From the NCBI GenBank assembly GCA_033763355.1, contig JANRKT010000127.1, positions 1 to 17,831 of the forward strand: 17,831 nt of DNA, written 5' to 3'. Positions 11,890-17,831 of the stretch are shown here, one piece after another. The position numbers were made by a program, and so were the translations under genes. The DNA is from JANRKT01 sp033763355 (lineage in GTDB: Bacteria; Bacteroidota; Bacteroidia; Chitinophagales; Chitinophagaceae). The notes beneath the pieces are model-generated. The model did not search any database, had not been told where the DNA came from, and was given only the letters and a program-made list of their open reading frames with translations. Position 1 is the stretch's first letter, and each line of letters starts with the position of its first letter.

Positions 11890-13779
11890 ATGAGTAAATT
11901 GGTTTATTTAGTTCCGCTTTTCCCTTTAATAGGATTTCTCATTAATGGTTTGGGAAGAAAAACGCTTTCCAAATCACTTGTGGGAATGATAGGCAGCGGA
12001 ACGGTGCTGGCATCTTTTATTTTAAGCCTGCTTATTTTCTTTGAAGTAAAAGCGCCTGGCTTTACTGCTCAAACCATCAGCCTGTTTGAATTTATCAAAA
12101 CCAAAACTTTTGACATTCCGTTTGCATTCCAGGTTGACCAGCTTTCTGTTTTATTTCTCTTAATTATTACCGGTGTAGGCTTTTTAATTCATGTGTATTC
12201 CATTTCATATATGCATGACGAAGAAGCTCCACATTTTGCACGTTATTTCGCCTATCTCAACCTGTTTGTTTTTTCAATGCTGCTGCTGGTGCTGGGCAGC
12301 AACTACGTAATCATGTTTATCGGATGGGAAGGCGTTGGTTTATGTTCTTATTTGCTGATAGGATACTGGTTTAAGAATAACGATTATAACAATGCGGCAA
12401 AAAAAGCTTTTGTAATGAACCGCATCGGCGACCTGGGCTTTTTGCTGGCGGTATTCTGGATGATTAACCAGTTTGGGTCAGTAACATTTAGTGACGTATT
12501 TGCCAAGGCCCCCACTACTTCAACAGCAGTTCTTACCGGGATAACTTTATTGCTGTTTGTCGGCGCTACAGGTAAATCTGCACAAATTCCTTTATACACC
12601 TGGTTGCCCGATGCAATGGCTGGCCCCACACCTGTTTCTGCGCTGATACATGCCGCAACCATGGTAACCGGCGGCGTGTATATGATTGCAAGAAGCCATG
12701 TGTTGTATTCGCTTGCACCAGTTTCAATGGAAGTAGTTGCCATTGTTGGCCTCGCTACAGCACTGCTTGCTGCAACTATTGCTTTATACCAGAATGATAT
12801 TAAAAAAGTGCTGGCTTATTCAACAGTGAGCCAGCTGGGTTTTATGTTTCTTGCATTGGGTGTCGGCGCTTTTACCAGTGGTGTGTTTCATGTAATGACG
12901 CATGCTTTTTTTAAGGCGTTGTTATTTCTTGGCGCAGGCAGTGTTATCCATGCAATGGGCGGGGAGCAGGATATTACAAAAATGGGAGGCCTGAGTAAAA
13001 AGATCCGTATAACATTTCTTACTTTTTTAATCGGTGTTCTTGCAATAAGCGGGTTTCCCTTCAGCTCCGGGTTTATTTCAAAAGATGAAATCCTGCTGGC
13101 GGCATATCATCATAATAAATTGTACTTCTGGCTGGGGACTATCGGTGCTATCATGACTGCTGTGTACATGTTCCGTTTGCTTTTTCTCACTTTCTTTGGT
13201 TCTTTCCGGGGCACGCATGAGCAGGAGCATCACTTGCATGAATCTCCTCCTGCAATGACAATGCCATTAATAGTTCTTGCTGTTTTATCTGTAGTTGGCG
13301 GCTTGGTGCAATTGCCCCATGCTTTTGGGGGCCACGCTTATTTCAATGAATTTTTAGCCCCTGCTGTTAAAGTGGAAGAACATACGGATCCCAACCTTGC
13401 TTTAAAGGAATATTATATACTTGGAGGAACAATTGTTGGCCTACTTATTATATATCTCGCCACAAGGAAATTTTTTGCTGTTGACAAATTTAATGGTGAA
13501 TATTCCGGGTTTAAAAAGATACTTGCAAATAAATGGTATGTGGATGAGATATATGATGCCATCATCAATAAGCCGCTCAGGGCATTGTCAGTTTTTTTGA
13601 ATATAGTGGTTGAAAGATCAGGGATTGACAGAATAGTGAATGGGGTTGGCAGGCTGGTTAATTACAGCGGCCGCCAGTTGCGTTTGCTGCAAAGCGGGCA
13701 GGTAGGTGCATACATTCTTTTGATGGTGGTGGCAACACTTGTGTTTTTCATCATACAGTTGTTCTGGAAAAGCGTTTAA
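11890..13779 (+). CDS. nuoL: NADH-quinone oxidoreductase subunit L (antiporter-like proton pump)
   Basis: A 629-residue distal proton-pumping subunit (ND5 homologue), with many hydrophobic segments and a C-terminal extension fitting the long lateral helix. Key pump residues are visible: E147 in GWEGVGLCSYLLIGYW, K229 in GATGKSAQIPLYTWLPDAM, and H254 in SALIHAATMVTGG. A further functional segment is FFKALLFLGAGSVIHAMGGE. The ATG at 11890 gives MSKLVYLVPLFPLIGF, a standard start. A nearby ATG at 11882 is out of frame. nuoM follows 19 nt after the stop. Confidence 0.97.
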   Translation: MSKLVYLVPLFPLIGFLINGLGRKTLSKSLVGMIGSGTVLASFILSLLIFFEVKAPGFTAQTISLFEFIKTKTFDIPFAFQVDQLSVLFLLIITGVGFLIHVYSISYMHDEEAPHFARYFAYLNLFVFSMLLLVLGSNYVIMFIGWEGVGLCSYLLIGYWFKNNDYNNAAKKAFVMNRIGDLGFLLAVFWMINQFGSVTFSDVFAKAPTTSTAVLTGITLLLFVGATGKSAQIPLYTWLPDAMAGPTPVSALIHAATMVTGGVYMIARSHVLYSLAPVSMEVVAIVGLATALLAATIALYQNDIKKVLAYSTVSQLGFMFLALGVGAFTSGVFHVMTHAFFKALLFLGAGSVIHAMGGEQDITKMGGLSKKIRITFLTFLIGVLAISGFPFSSGFISKDEILLAAYHHNKLYFWLGTIGAIMTAVYMFRLLFLTFFGSFRGTHEQEHHLHESPPAMTMPLIVLAVLSVVGGLVQLPHAFGGHAYFNEFLAPAVKVEEHTDPNLALKEYYILGGTIVGLLIIYLATRKFFAVDKFNGEYSGFKKILANKWYVDEIYDAIINKPLRALSVFLNIVVERSGIDRIVNGVGRLVNYSGRQLRLLQSGQVGAYILLMVVATLVFFIIQLFWKSV

Positions 13780-13798
13780 AAATTATTGACTGATATTT

Positions 13799-15268
13799 AT
13801 GTTTGCGGCATTTGATAATTTTCCTGCTTTGCTCATCTGGCTGCCACTGGTAACAGGCATCATCTGCTTTTTTCTTAAAACAGAAGCCGCAGCAAAAAAA
13901 TGGTCATTGCTTTCCTCTGTACTCACATTGGGAGTGGTTGGCGCAAGTTTATATTTCAGCGGCGAAAAATACTCATTGCTCAACCAGGTAAGCTACATCT
14001 GGCTAAAAGGCATAAACAGCAGTTTTGCTTTGATACTTGACGGGATGTCGAAAATGTTATGCCTTCTTACTGCACTTGCATTTCCGGTAATTTTTACCGC
14101 AACATGGAAGCATCAGTATAAAAGGGCAAATGTTTTTTATGGTTTAATGCTGCTGAGCCAGTGCGGTTTGCTTGGAGTGTTTATGGCAGCAGATGCACTG
14201 GTGTTTTATTTTTTCTGGGAACTTGCACTTATACCGGTTTATTTCCTTGCTTCGCAATGGGGCGGAGAAAGAAGGATACAGGCCACATTTAAATTCTTTA
14301 TTTATACTTTCATCGGCTCGCTTTTAATGCTGGTGGGTATTCTTTATTTGTACCTCAATGCAAGCGGTGAATCTTTTTCGCTGGCTTCATTTTACAACAG
14401 CAGGGCCAACCCTGCAGACCAGAAATGGTTATTCTGGCTGTTTTTTATTGCATTTGCCATCAAGATGCCCATCTTTCCTTTTCACACCTGGCAGCCTGAT
14501 GCGTATGAACAATCGCCTACGGCCGTAACTATGGTATTGAGCGGTGTAATGGTCAAGATGGGTGTTTACGCAGTAATCCGCTGGTTGCTCCCCCTGTTTC
14601 CTGAGGCTGTTCATAAGTTTGATAATATTGTTATCGGGTTATCTGTGGTCGGGATGATTTATGCTTCATGTATTGCTATGGTACAGGATGACCTGAAAAG
14701 ACTGGTGGCATATTCTTCCATTGCCCATATTGGTTTAATGTGCGCCGCAATATTTGCCAATAACCAGAGTGGGATGCAGGGTGTAATGATACAGATGTTC
14801 AATCATGGTATAAACATCATTGGCTTGTGGATAATTGTGGAGCTGATAGAAAGGAAACTGGGCACAAGAAAAATTTCTGAGCTGGGCGGTATTGCAAATT
14901 TTGCGCCTGCATTATCAATTTTGCTTGTAATTGTAGCGCTGGCCAATCTTGCTTTACCGCTTACCAATGCATTTATCGGTGAATTTTTGATGTTTAACGG
15001 GCTTTACCAGTTTAATGTCTGGTATGCTGTGGTTGCGGGGTTGAGTATTATTCTTGCCGCCGTATATACACTTAATATGGTAAAGAATGTTTTTTACGGA
15101 AGCGGTAATTCACTTACTGCCGGCATAAGGGATATCAGCCTGAATGAAAAAATTATTTTATCTGTAATAGTGGTACTGATTTTTGCCGCAGGTGTGTTTC
15201 CGAAGCCGTTTCTTGACCTTACACAGGATACAACTAATATGATCCTCAACAGGATCATTGATAAATAA
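13799..15268 (+). CDS. nuoM: NADH-quinone oxidoreductase subunit M (antiporter-like proton pump)
   Basis: A 489-residue membrane subunit (ND4 homologue) with ~14 predicted helices. Pump residues are E141 in FFWELALIPVYF, K222 in AIKMPIFPFHTWQPDAY and K253 in SGVMVKMGVYAVIRW. AYSSIAHIGLM, the broken-helix segment of the family, is present near residue 305. It is well conserved overall, with normal length. The ATG at 13799 lies 19 nt after the nuoL stop, and nuoN begins 18 nt after the nuoM stop, so L-M-N form a tight unit without repeats in the spacers. Confidence 0.97.
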   Translation: MFAAFDNFPALLIWLPLVTGIICFFLKTEAAAKKWSLLSSVLTLGVVGASLYFSGEKYSLLNQVSYIWLKGINSSFALILDGMSKMLCLLTALAFPVIFTATWKHQYKRANVFYGLMLLSQCGLLGVFMAADALVFYFFWELALIPVYFLASQWGGERRIQATFKFFIYTFIGSLLMLVGILYLYLNASGESFSLASFYNSRANPADQKWLFWLFFIAFAIKMPIFPFHTWQPDAYEQSPTAVTMVLSGVMVKMGVYAVIRWLLPLFPEAVHKFDNIVIGLSVVGMIYASCIAMVQDDLKRLVAYSSIAHIGLMCAAIFANNQSGMQGVMIQMFNHGINIIGLWIIVELIERKLGTRKISELGGIANFAPALSILLVIVALANLALPLTNAFIGEFLMFNGLYQFNVWYAVVAGLSIILAAVYTLNMVKNVFYGSGNSLTAGIRDISLNEKIILSVIVVLIFAAGVFPKPFLDLTQDTTNMILNRIIDK

Positions 15269-15286
15269 TTTGCTGAAAGTATAAAT

Positions 15287-16660
15287 ATGGGTGCTATCAT
15301 TTTATCGGCGGTATGGGGTGTGGTAATGATGTACAGCGGGATATTGTTTAAAAACAAAGCCACTCCCAAATATATTGCCACAGCAGGCGTCATGCTTTTG
15401 CTGGTTACAAACTGGCTGGAGTATGCAGGCCTGCCCATTTTTAATGTTGATACAAAAGGAATGCTGGAATTCAACAGCTTCGGCCTTGTATTTAACACAG
15501 TTATTTTTATCTGCACACTCTTTTACTTTCTTTTATCAGGGCCTGATATGGAAGATGTGGGTGACCATGTGGCCGAATATTTTGCCCTGATCTTTTTTGT
15601 TTTATGCGGCATTGCCATTGTATCTTCTTTTAAAACACTGCTGATGCTTTTCCTCGGTATAGAAATTCTTTCTATACCATTGTATATACTGGCGGGGAGT
15701 GATAAAAGAAACCTGAAGAGCAATGAGGCTTCATTGAAATATTTTTTAATGGGTGCTTTCTCCACCGGTTTAATGCTGATGGGCATTGCTTTTCTTTACG
15801 GCGCTACCGGAACATTTTATACTGAAGCCATGAACCTCGGTTTCGGCAAGCTGAACAGTATGATGTCCATAGGAATTGTTTTGCTGATGATTTCAATGGC
15901 ATTTAAAGTGTCTGCTGCACCTTTCCATTTCTGGACGCCTGATGTATATGACGGGTCACCAACGGTATTTACTTCCTTTATGGCTACTATTGTAAAGGCC
16001 GCTGCTTTCATCGGCTTCATCCGCCTGTTTGAAAATGCATTTGGTAAAATGCATGAGCAATGGCAGTTGTTAATGGCAGTAATTGCCGCAGCTACGCTTG
16101 TTATCGGCAACCTTACCGCAGTTTTTCAGCAAAGTGTAAAGCGTATGCTGGCTTACTCAAGCATTGCACAGGCGGGGTTTATGGTGCTGTCAATTTTTGC
16201 ATTAAACAGCGTGGCAAAAGAAGGCCTGGTTTTATATGCAGCCGCTTACAGCATCGCTACAATAGGCATCTTTGCCGTGCTTATTAAAATGAAAGACTAT
16301 TCCTTTGAAGGTTTTAACGGGCTGGCCAAACATCAGCCGCTCCTGGCTTTGCTCAATACCATCTTCCTCCTTTCGCTTGCAGGCATCCCTTTAACAGCCG
16401 GTTTTTTTGCCAAATATTATATGCTGCTTGCTGCCATAAAGAACGGCCACATGTTCTGGCTTGTCATAGTTGCTGTGTTATGCGCCGCCGTAAGCGTTTA
16501 TTATTATTTCAGGGTTATACAGGCCATGTATTTTAAAGAAGGAAACGACCCCGGTCTGAAAGTATCTGAAACTTTTAAAACCATGCTGGTGCTTGCAGCG
16601 GTAATTATTATCCTGCTGGGCATACATCCTGACTGGCTCCTTACATGGCTTTACAATTAA
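15287..16660 (+). CDS. nuoN: NADH-quinone oxidoreductase subunit N (antiporter-like proton pump)
   Basis: A 457-residue membrane subunit (ND2 homologue). Pump residues are E126 in FLGIEILSIPLYIL, K207 in AFKVSAAPFHFWTPDVYDG and K237 in FMATIVKAAAFIGF. AYSSIAQAGFM is the matching broken-helix segment. It is the last gene of the complex I operon. Its TAA stop (16658-16660) overlaps the stop of the convergent transglycosylase gene, both using TTAA at 16657-16660, so there is no intergenic room for a terminator. Confidence 0.96.
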   Translation: MGAIILSAVWGVVMMYSGILFKNKATPKYIATAGVMLLLVTNWLEYAGLPIFNVDTKGMLEFNSFGLVFNTVIFICTLFYFLLSGPDMEDVGDHVAEYFALIFFVLCGIAIVSSFKTLLMLFLGIEILSIPLYILAGSDKRNLKSNEASLKYFLMGAFSTGLMLMGIAFLYGATGTFYTEAMNLGFGKLNSMMSIGIVLLMISMAFKVSAAPFHFWTPDVYDGSPTVFTSFMATIVKAAAFIGFIRLFENAFGKMHEQWQLLMAVIAAATLVIGNLTAVFQQSVKRMLAYSSIAQAGFMVLSIFALNSVAKEGLVLYAAAYSIATIGIFAVLIKMKDYSFEGFNGLAKHQPLLALLNTIFLLSLAGIPLTAGFFAKYYMLLAAIKNGHMFWLVIVAVLCAAVSVYYYFRVIQAMYFKEGNDPGLKVSETFKTMLVLAAVIIILLGIHPDWLLTWLYN

Positions 16661-17601
16661 TTTACTTTTGCCGTCAGCATCACAGAAACATTTTTGTTAT
16701 GTGGGTTAACCGGTTCTGTTTTTGCTACTTCTTTACCGGCGTTGTTATAATTATCAAGAATGTGCTGCTTTAGCATTTTGTGATAAGCCAGTTTTTCTGC
16801 ACGGGTCAGGGTAGTAATGCTCCCTTCGCCCTCAAAGAAATAATGTGCGCCAATAAATTTTTTTACGTGGTTGCGTGTTTCCTCAGGCAGATGGTACTGC
16901 AGGTTCCAGAAATTTCTGCTGCCGCTTTTCTTTATTGCTTTGTAAACAGGCCCAGGCCCGCTGTTATAAGCAGCAATAACCAGCAGCCAGTCGTCAAATT
17001 CATTGTATAAATCCCTGAGATAAATTGCTGCTGCACGGGTACTTTTTGCGTAGCTGCGCCTCTCATCGGTTTTGGCATTTATCCTTAAACCCAGGATACG
17101 TGCCGTTTCAGGCATAAATTGCCAGGGGCCAACAGCGCCTACATGTGATACTGCAGATGATTTTAATTCAGATTCTATTACAGCAAGGTACTTTAACTGC
17201 ACAGGCATGTTGTATTTCCTGAAAACCACATCCATCATTTCAAAATGGTGGCCACCTTCATTTTTAATTTTATGAAGTGTTTCGCTGTTTTGTTTCCAGT
17301 ATTTTTTTACAAAACCTGCTGCACGGGCTTGGAGGGTCACTTTGGGAAAAGATGAAGTTGCATTTTCATACAGTTCGCCAAAACTGAAATACGTTTCTGT
17401 AAAGCTGAATGACTTTTTTGATAAAAGCTGCTGAGAAGGTTTCTTCTTTGCAATTTTTTTGCTCCGCTGGGGCTTCTCTTTTTCAATGCCCTGAAGGGAA
17501 CCGCAGGCTGGTTTCTTTTCAAAATTACTACCATTGACGGCTGTCATTGGCAATAATCCGAGGCAAATAATGATTGCCTTACTTAGTTTTTGATTCAACA
17601 T
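16657..17601 (-). CDS. Lytic murein transglycosylase, GH23 (MltD/Slt-like catalytic domain)
   Basis: A 314-residue exported enzyme that cleaves the MurNAc-GlcNAc bond of peptidoglycan, forming 1,6-anhydro products. It has an N-terminal signal segment (~1-24, hydrophobic AIIICLGLLPMTAV), a Lys/Ser-rich linker (~38-65) and a GH23 domain (~120-260). The catalytic Glu is E143 in AVIESELKSSAVS, followed by GAVGPWQFMPETARILG (154-170) and AAYNSGPG (210-217). No LysM repeat is visible in the C-terminal ~55 residues, so cell-wall anchoring differs from classical E. coli MltD. There is a Cys at residue 33 (KPACGS), but its surroundings do not fit a lipobox well. The gene is convergent with nuoN and lies 48 nt downstream of another minus-strand gene, with which it may be co-transcribed. 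Confidence 0.9.
   Translation of the reverse strand: MLNQKLSKAIIICLGLLPMTAVNGSNFEKKPACGSLQGIEKEKPQRSKKIAKKKPSQQLLSKKSFSFTETYFSFGELYENATSSFPKVTLQARAAGFVKKYWKQNSETLHKIKNEGGHHFEMMDVVFRKYNMPVQLKYLAVIESELKSSAVSHVGAVGPWQFMPETARILGLRINAKTDERRSYAKSTRAAAIYLRDLYNEFDDWLLVIAAYNSGPGPVYKAIKKSGSRNFWNLQYHLPEETRNHVKKFIGAHYFFEGEGSITTLTRAEKLAYHKMLKQHILDNYNNAGKEVAKTEPVNPHNKNVSVMLTAKVN
16682..16723 (+). terminator. Possible weak terminator for the nuo transcript inside the convergent gene
   Basis: ACAGAA (16682-16687) pairs with TTCTGT (16714-16719), followed by TTTT (16720-16723). The 6-bp AT-leaning stem with a 26-nt loop is poor by normal criteria, and it lies within the coding sequence of the minus-strand gene. 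It is the only rightward terminator-like structure I found near the nuoN end. Confidence 0.2.
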
Positions 17602-17649
17602 CGTTTAACTTTTTTTGGGTAAACAATGCCGACCCTAAGGTTTGGATTA

Positions 17650-17831
17650 TTACATATGATTCAGCATAGGAGGTTTTGGAACGATCTTGTCATAGAATAA
17701 TTGGAGAGGATTTGCACATGAGTAATCCGGCGGGCGGATGTAAGGCTTTTCATTGACCGGATTACCGTGCAACTGTATCGGTTTGTACCTGCGATCAATT
17801 GCGATAACAAATATAACCTGCACAACCGGTT
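17650..17831 (-). CDS. C-terminal end of an unidentified protein (5' end outside window)
   Basis: Reading leftwards from the right edge, the frame is open for 59 codons and ends in tandem TAA TAA stops (17650-17652 and 17647-17649). No start codon is present, so the gene is cut by the window. The peptide looks protein-like: a hydrophobic beta-strand-like segment (VVQVIFVIAIDRRYKPIQL), a Pro/Asn turn region (HGNPVNEKPYIRPPDYSC) and an ending LFYDKIVPKPPMLNHM. I do not recognise the family. It lies 48 nt upstream of the transglycosylase start on the same strand, suggesting a shared transcript. The balanced composition argues against a random frame, but the evidence is short. Confidence 0.6.
   Translation of the reverse strand, partial: PVVQVIFVIAIDRRYKPIQLHGNPVNEKPYIRPPDYSCANPLQLFYDKIVPKPPMLNHM

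Noticed and set aside
12384..12743. A 119-codon minus-strand open frame inside nuoL, and similar antisense frames throughout (for example 9114-9503 and 10879-11241).
   Set aside because: They lie entirely within well-identified nuo genes, have biased, low-complexity or membrane-shadow composition, and show no domain.
17718..17756. A 12-codon plus-strand ORF (MSNPAGGCKAFH) with GGAGAGGA upstream, framed by a GTAATCCGG/CCGGATTAC inverted repeat (17722-17730 and 17757-17765) that could suggest a leader peptide with a hairpin.
   Set aside because: The region is better explained as the coding end of a minus-strand gene; the inverted repeat falls within that frame, and no plus-strand gene follows before the window edge.

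Overview
The window holds a complete, co-oriented 14-gene nuo cluster (respiratory complex I, NADH:quinone oxidoreductase) in the order A-B-C-D-E-[DUF4440-like gene]-F-G-H-I-J-K-L-M-N, between about 2.37 and 16.66 kb. The organism is most likely a Bacteroidota member, probably Chitinophagaceae or a near relative. The signs are separate nuoC and nuoD, a very short NuoG without the large molybdopterin-type domain, almost no Shine-Dalgarno sequences, promoter candidates of the TAnnTTTG type, moderate GC content, and spacers filled with short repeats of kinds I remember from that phylum. The taxonomic call is an inference from gene content; no rRNA or other marker is present.

Layout. 2-526: the C-terminal part of a PstS-like periplasmic substrate-binding protein, cut by the window edge. 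566-2248: an exported TPR protein, 39 nt downstream and probably in the same operon. 2274-2304: a strong intrinsic terminator, followed at once by a Bacteroidota-type promoter candidate (2315-2345) and nuoA, so the complex I operon most likely starts here. 2369-7771: nuoA, B, C, D, E, a small exported NTF2/DUF4440-like gene, and nuoF. 7838-16660: nuoG to nuoN. 16657-17601 on the minus strand: a GH23 (MltD/Slt-like) lytic transglycosylase convergent with nuoN, the two stop codons sharing TTAA. 17650-17831 on the minus strand: the C-terminal 59 codons of another gene running into the right edge.

How it works together. NuoE, F and G form the NADH-oxidising module (FMN and Fe-S clusters). NuoB, C, D and I form the connecting module that passes electrons to quinone. 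NuoA, H, J, K, L, M and N form the membrane proton-pumping arm. Nearly all the expected cluster-binding cysteines and pump Glu/Lys residues can be read in the sequence.

The unexplained structure lies mostly in the spacers. Nearly every nuo spacer longer than about 30 nt carries a short palindrome or simple repeat. Several are variants of one CCCCTTTAGGGG-type palindrome placed just before, or across, a start codon (nuoC, nuoD, nuoF, nuoI, more loosely nuoH and nuoL). Other spacers hold different repeat types, and one 17-bp palindrome appears to have entered nuoG in frame, inside a Cys motif. No rRNA, tRNA, CRISPR array, transposase or phage gene was seen, and no stretch over 300 nt lacks a gene; the longest spacer is nuoH-nuoI at 196 nt.
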